Source: Bacillota bacterium (lineage in GTDB: Bacteria > Bacillota > Bacilli > Alicyclobacillales > SLC66). Taken from it: 39,834 bases of DNA. Shown here piece by piece: positions 25,154 to 32,831 of this stretch. The notes below the pieces were generated by a model. That model worked only from the letters and a program-made list of their open reading frames with translations. It did no database searches and was not told the origin of the DNA. The translations under genes were made by a program, and so were the position numbers. Each line of letters begins with the position of its first letter. Position 1 is the stretch's first letter. The DNA is taken from assembly GCA_021793015.1 (NCBI GenBank), contig JAJYTO010000008.1, positions 1-39,834 on the forward strand, in the 5' to 3' direction.

Positions 25154-26064
25154 ATCATTGGGCGGTAGAAACCACCTCGCTCTGCAAGCAATTCCGGAGT
25201 TTGCAGGCAGTCCACAATGTTTCCTTGAAAGTGCCGACCGGCAGCGTCTACGGCATCGTCGGGACGAACGGTGCGGGCAAGTCGACGTTTTTGAACATGC
25301 TGCTCGGTTTCATCCGCCCGTCCGCTGGCCAGGCGTTCGTGTTGGGTGCGGACGCCGGAAGTCCGGCGGGAGAACACCGACAGCGGATCGGATATGTGAC
25401 GGATCAGGATTACTTCTTCTCGGCGTTCTCCGCGGCAGAGATGCTGGAATACGGGCACCGTACATACGGCCGCTGGGACGAGACGCGCTGCCGCCATCTC
25501 GCGCAGGCGTTTGGGTTGCCCTTGCGGCAGAACATTCGCTCCATGTCGAAAGGCGTGCGCGTGCAACTCGCATTTGTCATGGCGCTCTCCATCCGTCCGG
25601 AACTGCTCATCCTGGACGAGCCGATGAGCGGCCTTGACGCGGTTGTCAAGCGGGAGATTCTGCAACTCATCATGCAGGAGGCTGCGGGTGGCGCGACGGT
25701 ATTGATGGCTACGCACCACTTGGGCGAACTGGAGCGCATCGCCGATCGCGTGGCGTTTTTCCATCAGGGCCGCGTGGTTCTGGAGGCGTCCACGGAGGAG
25801 GCTAAACGCGATGTGCGGAGGATCCAGGTTGTATTTGCGAACGGGCTTCCCGAAGAAATCCGCATGACCCCAGGCGTCTTGCGCGTCGAAGAATCCGGCC
25901 GCATGCACTCCCTGATCGTGGATCGCGAGCCTGACCGGGTGCTTGCACTCTGTCGTCGGCACCAACCCGAATATCTGGAAGAACTCGACGTAGACTTCGA
26001 GGAACTGTTTGTGCACGTCATGCACCGGGAGGGATACGCACATGAACAGGCCGTTCTTTCCTAA
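25150..26064 (+). CDS. ABC transporter ATP-binding protein
   Basis: A 304-residue ATPase. Walker A GTNGAGKST near residues 38-46, the Q-loop region GYVTDQDYFFSAFSAAEML, a signature reading SMSKGVRVQLAFVMAL (LSGGQ replaced by MSKGV, as in several YtrB-like ATPases), Walker B LLILDEPMSGLD and the switch MATHHLGELERIADR. A C-terminal domain of about 90 residues follows. It begins at GTG 25150 inside the GntR stop, after AAGGAGGGA. Its partner permease downstream is broken, so it may have no working membrane partner here. Confidence 0.92.
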   Translation: MNHWAVETTSLCKQFRSLQAVHNVSLKVPTGSVYGIVGTNGAGKSTFLNMLLGFIRPSAGQAFVLGADAGSPAGEHRQRIGYVTDQDYFFSAFSAAEMLEYGHRTYGRWDETRCRHLAQAFGLPLRQNIRSMSKGVRVQLAFVMALSIRPELLILDEPMSGLDAVVKREILQLIMQEAAGGATVLMATHHLGELERIADRVAFFHQGRVVLEASTEEAKRDVRRIQVVFANGLPEEIRMTPGVLRVEESGRMHSLIVDREPDRVLALCRRHQPEYLEELDVDFEELFVHVMHREGYAHEQAVLS

Positions 26065-26546
26065 AGGGCTGATCTACAAGGAGTGGCGTCAGCAACGCTT
26101 CGCGTTCTTCGGCTTTATGATTGCGGCGTTCCTCCAACCTGTGATCGGTTCACTCGTCGGGGAACTTGTAACGCTTGACATCAATTCCGGCAATCTATAC
26201 CCTGGCAACGATCTGGGCCATTGGGCTCACGCCGTTCTCATGTTCCAGGGAAGCAACAGCCTCTCGCTTTTCCCGTTTGGCGTCGCGATTCTCTGGGGCG
26301 CTTACATGGTGGGGGTTGAACGCAGGAGCAACAATGTGGAGGCTTTGCTGATCGGCCCTGTTCGGCGCATCCATCCATGCCAATCTTGTTGTACAGGGAT
26401 TTGTCACCCATCATCCCTGGCACGGCCCATCAGGCTGGGTGTATTTCTTCCTTTGGGCATTTGGCGCAATGGCCATAGAAACGATGCTGTTCCTGCTGCT
26501 GCGCTCCGGAGCAAGGCGGCTCATACTCCGCTTCCGGTCGGCATGA
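26042..26546 (+). pseudogene. Remnant of an ABC-2-type permease with internal deletion or frameshift
   Basis: From ATG 26042 the frame gives a normal N-terminus (LIYKEWRQQRFAFFGFMIAA, FPFGVAILWGAYMVGVERRS) up to EALLIGPV at about 26362, then becomes non-protein-like. In another phase from about 26355 the sequence again reads as membrane protein (LFGASIHANLVVQGFVTHH, GWVYFFLWAFGAMAIETMLF, LLLRSGARRLILRFRSA) to a TGA at 26544-26546. The two halves together make only about 168 residues, while such permeases usually exceed 300. A deletion that also changed the frame is therefore likely. It overlaps the ATPase gene by 23 bases. Confidence 0.8.
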
Positions 26547-26594
26547 TCCGGCATATCCGACCTGCTGTTGTCTTCGTCATAGATTCATCAGAGC

Positions 26595-26635
26595 GCAACT
26601 CCGGAGTCTTCTTTCACAGAAGACTCCGGAGTTGC
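26595..26635 (+). terminator. Perfect 18-bp hairpin between convergent genes
   Basis: GCAACTCCGGAGTCTTCT (26595-26612) and its exact complement (26618-26635) flank a five-base loop. There is no T-run on either strand. It lies between the broken permease and the convergent MFS exporter gene and may act as a bidirectional 3'-end structure. Confidence 0.5.
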
Positions 26636-26719
26636 ACCGCCGACATCGATTCCGCGTCCCCCGTTATCTGCTGGTTGGCCGAACGGGTCTGTGGGGGTTG
26701 TCCCAGCTGCCTGTGTTCG

Positions 26720-28279
26720 TTAACGCTGAGGTTGCGATTCTGCCTGGTGTGCGGCCGAATGTTTGTGCGCCTTGCCGCCGGGAATGAACAGAACGAGCGC
26801 AAACAGGACGACCGCAAAGACGAAACCGGCAAGAAACACATCGTGCAAGGCGCCGCCAAACATGCGGGTGAATGACGCGCGAATTGACGGGGCAAGCGCG
26901 GCGCGGGCTTTCGATGTCAGGAGCGACTCTGTCACGCTGCTCAGATTGACTTTCGATCCGAGACCAGAGGCGGCGACGCGGGTCGCCATCTGTTGATTCA
27001 AAATGGCTCCCATGGCGGCGACGCCGATGGAGCCGCCGATCGTCCGAAAGAACTGGTTGGACCCGGTCACCGCGCCGCGCAGATTCCAGGCGACGGCGTT
27101 TTGCGCAGCGATGAGCAGTCCAGTTAGAGTGAGCCCCATTCCCAAACCGATCAGGAGCAGCCCGGCGTCAATGTCGAGGGTGTGAGGCGATCCGGTTGCG
27201 ACCAGAAACCATGAGCCGACCGCAATCAACGTTCCTCCGGCGATGCCAACGATTCGATAGCCAATACGCATGATCAGCGGTCCCCCTACGAGCGCCGCCA
27301 AAGGCCAGCCAACCATCATCGGCGTGATCGCGCGGCCGGCAAGTGTCGGCGATCCTCCCTGAACGCCTTGCACAAAAAGGGGAATATAAGAAATGAGTCC
27401 GAACAGAATCATTCCACCCAAGAAAGTCACGAGATTGGCCACGAGGATCATGCGATGTCTGAAGATGGTAGATGGCAGAACAGGTTCTTTGGCCCGCTGT
27501 TCCCAGATTCCAAACGCCGTGAGCAGGATTCCCGCTGCAGCAAACATGGTCAGTGAGCCGGGCGCGGCGAGATGATCGCTGTGTTGGATTAACGTCAACA
27601 GCAACACGGTCACGCCCGTGGTCAGCAAGAGGGTGCCTAACCAGTCGAGCTTGTGCGCCTTGTGTGAGGCGTGCTCCTTAAACGTGAGTCCGAGGACAAT
27701 CATCACCAGAACGCCAATCGGAACGTTGATTTCAAAGACGTAGCGCCAACTGGAATACTCTACGATAAAGGCGCCGAGAAGCGGTCCGACAATGGCGGAA
27801 ATTCCCCACACCGCGGAAAAGAAGCCTTGAATTCGCGCTCGTTGTTCGAGGGTGAACACGTCGCCGACGATCGTCAGCGCGATCGGCAACACACCTGCGG
27901 CGCCAACTCCTTGCAACGCGCGAAACGCAATCAGTTCGGGCATGTTGTTGGAGACGCCGCAGAGCAGCGACCCGATGGTGAAGACCGCAGAGTTGATGAT
28001 GAACAGTTTCTTTCGGCCGTACATGTCTGACAGTTTTCCGAAGAGCGGAATGGGCACAGTCGATGTCAGCAGATAGGCGGAGAATACCCAACTATAGATG
28101 GAAACTCCGTGCAAATCGCCAATGATGCTTGGCATAGCGGTTCCTATGATCGTCATGTCGAGTGCGGCTAGGAACATGGCCAACATGACTGCGATGATCA
28201 CCCACGTTTTTGACGTACCGTGTTTTTTGGCGTGATCGTGTTCACTGTCGCGTGCGCCAGAAGATGCAGTGGAACTCAT
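26720..28279 (-). CDS. MFS drug exporter, DHA2 family (EmrB/QacA type)
   Basis: A proton-driven efflux transporter of 519 residues with about 14 membrane helices. Helix 1 motif AMFLAALDMTIIGTAMPSII, the loop motif FGKLSDMYGRKKLFI, RALQGVGAAGVLPIALTIVG and the antiporter motif VGPLLGAFIVEYSSWRYVF are all typical of DHA2 exporters. The N-terminus is His/Lys-rich and hydrophilic. The ATG at 28279 follows GGAGGAGGG. The likely promoter TATAAT (28330-28335, minus) sits within an imperfect palindrome, so control by a TetR/MarR-type repressor encoded elsewhere is possible. Confidence 0.92.
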   Translation of the reverse strand: MSSTASSGARDSEHDHAKKHGTSKTWVIIAVMLAMFLAALDMTIIGTAMPSIIGDLHGVSIYSWVFSAYLLTSTVPIPLFGKLSDMYGRKKLFIINSAVFTIGSLLCGVSNNMPELIAFRALQGVGAAGVLPIALTIVGDVFTLEQRARIQGFFSAVWGISAIVGPLLGAFIVEYSSWRYVFEINVPIGVLVMIVLGLTFKEHASHKAHKLDWLGTLLLTTGVTVLLLTLIQHSDHLAAPGSLTMFAAAGILLTAFGIWEQRAKEPVLPSTIFRHRMILVANLVTFLGGMILFGLISYIPLFVQGVQGGSPTLAGRAITPMMVGWPLAALVGGPLIMRIGYRIVGIAGGTLIAVGSWFLVATGSPHTLDIDAGLLLIGLGMGLTLTGLLIAAQNAVAWNLRGAVTGSNQFFRTIGGSIGVAAMGAILNQQMATRVAASGLGSKVNLSSVTESLLTSKARAALAPSIRASFTRMFGGALHDVFLAGFVFAVVLFALVLFIPGGKAHKHSAAHQAESQPQR

Positions 28280-28320
28280 TCAAACCCTCCTCCGGTTAGC
28301 GCGGTATTTCTTACGCGCAG

Positions 28321-28345
28321 TTAGTTGCTATTATATCGTAACCAA
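28321..28345 (-). promoter_or_regulatory. Possible promoter/operator of the MFS exporter gene
   Basis: On the minus strand a perfect TATAAT (28330-28335) lies about 50 bases before the start codon. It is framed by TTAGTTGC (28321-28328, plus strand) and GTAACCAA (28338-28345), an imperfect inverted repeat with 6 of 8 matching pairs. A good -35 was not found at 17 bases. Confidence 0.4.
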
Positions 28346-28383
28346 GGTGGGCTGCACAAACGGGCGCCGAATGTGAAAATACG

Positions 28384-28653
28384 GAATCGAGCATTCCACC
28401 TTTTGGCGGAGTGAAAACCGCTCGCAAGGGGATTGGCGATTTTACCATGCGCGTGCAGAGCATCCCCGCACACGCCGGTGTTGCGCCGCTGGAGGGAGTG
28501 AGCGCCATCGAGGAACTGGTGGCGGAATTGGCCGAGCCCCTGCAACACGGAGTTTCCAACCCTTTTATACGGCAACTTGCCTGCCGCTTCCGGGAAGCTG
28601 CCATAGCTGGCGGTGGCCGTCAGGCCATGTTGGTTTTGAACAGGCTTTTATAG
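28384..28653 (+). pseudogene. Fragment of an M20-family peptidase
   Basis: The frame reads [40 protein letters not shown] and AIEELVAEL. This matches the start of the dimerisation domain of M20 peptidases (glutamate carboxypeptidase type, EPS...GGVKTARKG...AHAGV.PE.GVSAI.EL). The N-terminal catalytic domain and the rest of the protein are missing; the frame runs on to a stop at 28653 with unrelated-looking sequence. The fragment is about 50 recognisable residues of a protein of about 380-400. Confidence 0.75.
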
Positions 28654-28713
28654 AATAGTCGGAACGGCATAGCGGCGGGGTGGATAGTATGGGGCGGTGG
28701 CAATCGGCGCTCC

Positions 28714-29939
28714 ATGTGGCATTTGATGGCACATATCTTGGCCGGATGCAGTACACAGGCCGCCGGCGCGCCGAAGGCTGTCAGCCAGGCGGCTCAGGGC
28801 GCACAACCGGTATACGGCGGCACCCTGACACTGGATCTTTCCAGTCAGTTCCCGCACCTTGATCCTGCCAAAGCATACGATGCGATATCGTATGAAGCTT
28901 TATATCAGTTCTATGATCAACTTGTAACCTACAAGGGTGCGGCCAATACCCTGGTGCCCGATCTGGCGTCCTGGAGTATTTCGGGATGGCGATGCCGTTT
29001 TTCTCGGCGGTTGATCCGGCGTACGTGAACTCGCATTCGGAAGCCTACATCGACACGCATCCGATGGGCAGCGGTCCTTTCATGCTGCAATCGTACATAG
29101 CCGGACGGGACTATGTCCTGGTGCGCAACCCGCACTACTTCAAAAAGGGAATTCCTTATCTCAACAAAATCGTCTTCTACATCAATAATTCTCCGACTGC
29201 GGTGCTCTTTCACTTTGAACAGGGCAAGACGGGCATGATCTCGGCGAACCAGGGCGGCATCCCGGCGCTGGAGTATGCGATCAACAAGCAAGCCATCGTT
29301 CGTATTATGTCCGGTCTTGCGATTCCCGCGAATCAGATCATCCCGCCCAGTGAGCCTGCCGGGTATGAAAAAGTGCTGCCGAAGAACGCGCAGTATGCCT
29401 ACAATCCTGCGCTGGCGAAGAAACTGCTGGCCAAAGCCGGGTATCCGCATGGATTCTCGACCACCATCTACACCGACAACAGCACTCCGACCGACCTGAA
29501 GATCGCAGAAGCGGCCCAACAGATGTTTGCGCAGATCGGTGTTCATGCGAAGGTGAACCAGACATCGTGGAACACCTTCCTGACCAACAACGCGACTGGA
29601 AAGCAGAACATCTATGTTCTCGAGTGGCTGGCGGACTTCCCGGATCCGTCTGACCTCCTCAATACGATGTTCAACAGTAATGAAGCGCCGCAGAATGACT
29701 CGACGAACTACAGCAACCCGCAGGTCGACGCGTTGCTGAACAAAGGCGCGCTGATGCCCGCCGGTCCCGCTCGCGACAGTGTGTATAAGCAGGCGCAAAA
29801 CATCATTATGTCGCAGGCGCCGTGGATTCCACTTGTATTTCCGATGTACGCTGCTGCATTCCAGCCATGGGTGAAGGGGGACTACCTCAACCCGAACCTC
29901 GAGGATTCGCTGCAACACATGTGGATTGCCAAGCACTGA
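28714..29939 (+). pseudogene. Family 5 peptide/nickel-binding protein gene with internal deletions
   Basis: The N-terminal part shows a lipobox-like ILAGCSTQ and YGGTLTLDLSSQFPHLDPAK, EALYQFYDQLVTYKG and LVPDLAS (frame of 28714). At about 28970 the reading changes phase and continues LEYFGMAMPFFSAVDPAYV, MGSGPFMLQSYIAGRDYVLV, and on to WIPLVFPMYAAAFQPWVKG at the C-terminus (stop 29937-29939). The roughly 100 residues normally between these parts are gone. A second gap lies at SANQGGIPALEYAINKQAI, where about 90 residues seem to be missing. The remaining product is near 410 residues instead of about 540-600. An internal ATG at 28986 could still express a 317-residue piece, but it lacks a signal sequence. 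Confidence 0.85.
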
Positions 29940-30172
29940 TGCAGTTGTTCGGGGGGCTCTGGGGACGGTCTCTGCAACACAGATCCTCGCCGCTGTCATG
30001 ACCGCCGCTTTGACGCCCAAGTGGTTATCCGCCATGACGTCGTCGGGTCAATGGATGCAAGCGGTCAATCAGTCGCAGGGCATTCAAACCGCGAACCGCG
30101 TCAATGTCCTATTTGATGCTGGATCGAAACGGGTGCAGACCAAGCCTCGATGTCCTTTTGGCGCACGTATTA

Positions 30173-30535
30173 TCAGCGTCGAAGCGCATACTGGACTTCC
30201 TCAAGCACTTTCGACAGTTGAAACGGCTTGACGACGAATCCCACGGCGCCGGATTGCAATGCCTCCGCCAGCAGAGATTGTTGGCCCATCGCCGTGACCA
30301 TGATGATCTTCGCTGACGCGTGAAGTGCGGTGATGGCCTTCACCGCCTGCAATCCGTCCATGACGGGCATGGTGATGTCCATGGTGACCAGACCGGGCTT
30401 GAGGACAGCATATTTTTCCACGGCTTCGGCGCCGTTGGTTGCTTCATGAAGATCGGAAAACCCAGCTTCGCTCAGAATCTGCTTCAGTATCGTGCGCATA
30501 AAGTAGGAGTCGTCGACTATCAGTACGCTTGGCAA
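30173..30535 (-). CDS. CheY-type single-domain response regulator
   Basis: A 120-residue receiver domain: acidic pair in SVLIVDDSYFMRTILK, phosphoacceptor Asp in LVTMDITMPVMDGLQAVKAI, conserved Thr in IIMVTAMGQ and Lys in GFVVKPFQLSKVLEEV. The TTG at 30535 gives the usual CheY length and follows CCGGAGG with about seven bases spacing; the frame is open to 30628 without a ribosome site. No histidine kinase or other chemotaxis gene adjoins it; the nearest is the receptor-like gene at 36117. It may act in motility or as a stand-alone signal acceptor. Confidence 0.9.
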   Translation of the reverse strand: MPSVLIVDDSYFMRTILKQILSEAGFSDLHEATNGAEAVEKYAVLKPGLVTMDITMPVMDGLQAVKAITALHASAKIIMVTAMGQQSLLAEALQSGAVGFVVKPFQLSKVLEEVQYALRR

Positions 30536-30736
30536 GCGATGACCTCCGGTTCGTTTGACATTTTGGCGCGGGTCGCTCGTGTTGTCCGTGATGACGGAGC
30601 CAGAGGACTTTGTCGAGGTTCGCGCCAATGATCCATCCCCAGCACTTCCGTAGACCTATCCCGAAACCAACATGGCCTGACGGCCACCGCAACCATGGCA
30701 ACATCCCAGACGCGCCTGGCAAGTTGCCGTATAAAA

Positions 30737-31110
30737 AATCGCCGCAGGCGAATTTTCTTCCCGGTTGTTGGTGGCGCGAAGCGCCATGAATGTCTATCCT
30801 GGAAATACGGTGGTCCCTGCCTGTCAGGACGGATCATGCATGCCGCTGCCGCTCAGACAGCCGCGGCCTAAAGGCCGCTAATACTCGCTGCAGCGGCATG
30901 CATGATCCGTCCTGGCGAGAGTCCCCTGCTTGTCGCTAAACTCGCGACGAGCGCAATATATGTCTCCTCCCCGAGCGGGCCTTGCGTCCGTGAAAAACCT
31001 TGCGGCGCCTTTTTTCATTCTCTGATGGTGGCGCGCAGGCGCCATGGAGGTCTATCCCGGGAAATCGCCGCAGGTGTATTTTTCATCCCGGTTTTTGGTG
31101 CGCAACAGTG
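30737..31110 (+). repeat. Degenerate tandem repeat modules
   Basis: Two modules recur. Q (AAATCGCCGCAGG, then ATTTT.C.TCCCGGTT.TTGGTG) occurs at 30737-30773 and 31062-31100. P (TGGTGGCGCG, AGGCGCCATG, then GTCTATCC and GGAAAT) occurs at about 30769-30806 and 31026-31065. The order is Q1-P1, then about 220 bases, a weak Q-like stretch before P2, then P2-Q2 and a truncated P. This looks like a unit of roughly 70 bases repeated two to three times and interrupted by the long inverted repeat at 30825-30914. No gene is seen in 30536-31778. Confidence 0.7.
30825..30914 (+). repeat. Long perfect inverted repeat (24-bp arms)
   Basis: Arms at 30825-30848 and 30891-30914 are perfectly complementary over 24 bases (starting CAGGACGGATCATG and ending CATGATCCGTCCTG). 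The 42-base interior holds its own small hairpin, GCGGCCT-AA-AGGCCGC (30863-30878). As DNA it could form a cruciform, as RNA a long stem with an inner stem-loop. It has no T-run. Confidence 0.85.
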
Positions 31111-31299
31111 ACGTCTGATCAAAAAAACGGATTCCGAAGACACGGAACCCGTTGCAGCGATCTTTGCAACCCGGCGATCATCGACATGCGTCTTTAGACC
31201 CGTGGCTTTGCGTCCGTACCTTTCGGCACGTTTGCCTATTATGTGTTTGTTGAATTGACTATATCACAATTTGATGAGAATCTGCATAGTTATACAAGA

Positions 31300-31491
31300 G
31301 CCTGTTCAAAAAGGGGGCTCCTCGCGCAGTGCAAGGAAGCGAGCCAAGAATGCGGACCGAGCATATGTTTTTGGACCGTGAGAGAGGATTCCGGGGGAGC
31401 AGTGATAAAGTCCTTGATGCAGGCGCAGTGATTTCAGTGGTGCTGACGCGGCAATGCGCCGGGGAGTTCTGACCCCTTTTTGAACAACCTC
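31300..31491 (-). mobile_element. MITE-like element, copy D (192 bp, reverse orientation)
   Basis: On the minus strand it starts GAGGTTGTTCAAAAAGGGG, with GTCAGAACTCCCCGGCGCATT as in copy A except it must be read in pieces, and ends CCCCCTTTTTGAACAGG plus one base. TACAAGA lies on both sides (31293-31299 and 31492-31498), a clean 7-bp target duplication. It shares the central TTTATCACTGCTCCCC segment with copy C but is about 50 bases shorter there. Confidence 0.85.
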
Positions 31492-31633
31492 TACAAGATC
31501 TCCGTGACGTGCGGTCGGCGCCGTTGCCCACGCTGCCGCTCAGAGCAGTCCGCGCTGCACCCAGACAAGGGATACAGTTGACGGTCCGCGAAGAGAAGGC
31601 TACCATTATAGGAAATAGCTTTCCTTTGCCATG

Positions 31634-31654
31634 GATTAGACTGGTAATCTAATC
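31634..31654 (+). promoter_or_regulatory. Inverted repeat upstream of the DsrE-like gene
   Basis: GATTAGA (31634-31640) and TCTAATC (31648-31654) with a seven-base centre, 125 bases before the DsrE-like start. It could be an operator or the leader hairpin; no T-run follows. Confidence 0.35.
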
Positions 31655-31778
31655 ATTCAAGAAGGCTGAGAAGTGCCCTTATTCGTGAGAGTGTCTCGAC
31701 AATCGATCCCATGTTTCGCCAAGATTCCGCGGCGGGATTTTTGCAACAGTCAAGCAATAACAGGAGGGAGAGGACAAT

Positions 31779-32111
31779 ATGGATCAGAAAGTTTTGATTG
31801 TCATATCGACATCGGAAAAGGAAAAAGCGCTTACAGGTGTGTTGTATGCTACAAATGTACTTAAAAATGAGTGGTTGAATGATGTGAGGCTGTGCTTTTT
31901 CGGACCTTTTGAAGCATTGCTGGCTGAGGACAAAGAAGTCCAGCAGTGGGTTGCACAGCTTGTCGAGTATCAGGTTCCCGTAGCTTGTAAGTTTATCTCG
32001 GACAGTCACGGTGTATCAGAAAAACTTTCGCAACTGGGTATTGAAGTTGAATATGTCGGGAAAATAATCTCAGATTATATCAAAGAAGGCTACATACCAA
32101 TGGTATTCTAG
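31779..32111 (+). CDS. DsrE-like small protein
   Basis: A 110-residue protein: KVLIVISTSEKEKALTGVLY, VRLCFFGPFEALLAEDKEV, VACKFISDSHGVSEKLSQLG and a C-terminal YVGKIISDYIKEGYIPMVF. The alternating strands and helices and the FFGPxE...LLAED pattern fit the DsrE/DsrF-like fold, members of which act in sulfur transfer or as small regulatory subunits. One cysteine (in VACKF, about residue 70) is near the position used for persulfide in some members. ATG 31779 follows AGGAGGGAGAGG. GC content is visibly lower than in neighbouring genes, which may mean recent transfer. Confidence 0.65.
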   Translation: MDQKVLIVISTSEKEKALTGVLYATNVLKNEWLNDVRLCFFGPFEALLAEDKEVQQWVAQLVEYQVPVACKFISDSHGVSEKLSQLGIEVEYVGKIISDYIKEGYIPMVF

Positions 32112-32164
32112 TCCAATGTCATGCATTACGAGTACGATCATCACAGGCACTCCCACACAAGGTG

Positions 32165-32419
32165 CCCAATGACCGTCGTCACTGTGCGCCACCGACGGTT
32201 CAGTGAGCAGACGCGACAGGTCCGGCGGGCGTGATGTGCTCGACACCCATGTCGACACGCCGCCTGGCCGACGGGCAAGTCACAAACGTCTTCCCTACGC
32301 CGGTGGGATCCGGGAGAATCACGTTTTGTCTCCGCTGCATCCAGCTGCATCCAGATGCACTCAAACAGCGTTTTGACCACACTAAGCGCACGCCCTCTTG
32401 GCGTATGACAGTTCACCAT
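32165..32419 (-). pseudogene. Degenerate IS21-family istB (helper ATPase) fragment
   Basis: Reading the minus strand in several phases gives QNVILPDPTGVGKTF (the IstB Walker A region NVxLLGPxGVGKTH), then in another phase LPVGQAACRHGC (usually ALGxxACRxGY), then VEHITPADL-like text and DLSRLLTEPSVAHSDDGHW (usually ADLLRxLxxARADGS). At least two frameshifts separate these pieces. The istA gene and element ends are not visible. It is a dead remnant inside the 720-base gap before the sugar transporter. Confidence 0.65.
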
Positions 32420-32570
32420 GTCCTCGGGACTCGTCGGCGGCCTCAGTCGGACCTCACGAAGAAGCTGGCAATCCGCATATTTTGATGAGCAAGGTGCTCG
32501 GCGCCCACCAATGGCCCGAGTCCTTCGTCAAAACTGAAAGTCTCTTTGGGGTCTTGCATAAAAACCAGAC

Positions 32571-32591
32571 ATAGTTTATGATACAAACTAT
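32571..32591 (+). promoter_or_regulatory. XylR-like palindrome upstream of the sugar transporter
   Basis: ATAGTTT (32571-32577), seven bases, AAACTAT (32585-32591). It resembles the AGTTTG-N-CAAACT type operators bound by XylR-type ROK repressors, and a ROK gene lies downstream at 37685. The pairing is inferred from sequence resemblance only. Confidence 0.5.
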
Positions 32592-32607
32592 AAGGCGTTA
32601 CATATTA

Positions 32608-32626
32608 CGATTCGTGTAACGAATCG
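32608..32626 (+). promoter_or_regulatory. 19-bp perfect palindrome
   Basis: CGATTCGT (32608-32615), GTA, ACGAATCG (32619-32626): perfect 8-bp arms. It lies 17 bases after the ATAGTTT palindrome, about 205 bases before the binding-protein gene. It may be a second operator for the transporter operon; which regulator binds is unknown. Confidence 0.5.
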
Positions 32627-32831
32627 GCTGCTTTTCGGGACGTTTCGCGTGTGTTAATTGTCTTGATAAACTTACTGGAGAACTTGTGTGAATTACGACA
32701 GTCAGCATACGGCCAGTATGTTCAAGAGGAGCTTAACACATTTGGGGCGCTGTAGTCTTGAAAGCGTTGTCGGAAACGTGCGCGAATTTAAGTAGGTTGC
32801 AAAAAAAAGACATCAAAAGGAGGAACGACAC

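Noticed and set aside
29926-30231. 101-codon frame between the broken binding-protein gene and cheY
   Set aside because: No ribosome site, and it overlaps the cheY gene on the other strand; the translation matches nothing I know, so 29940-30172 is left as intergenic.
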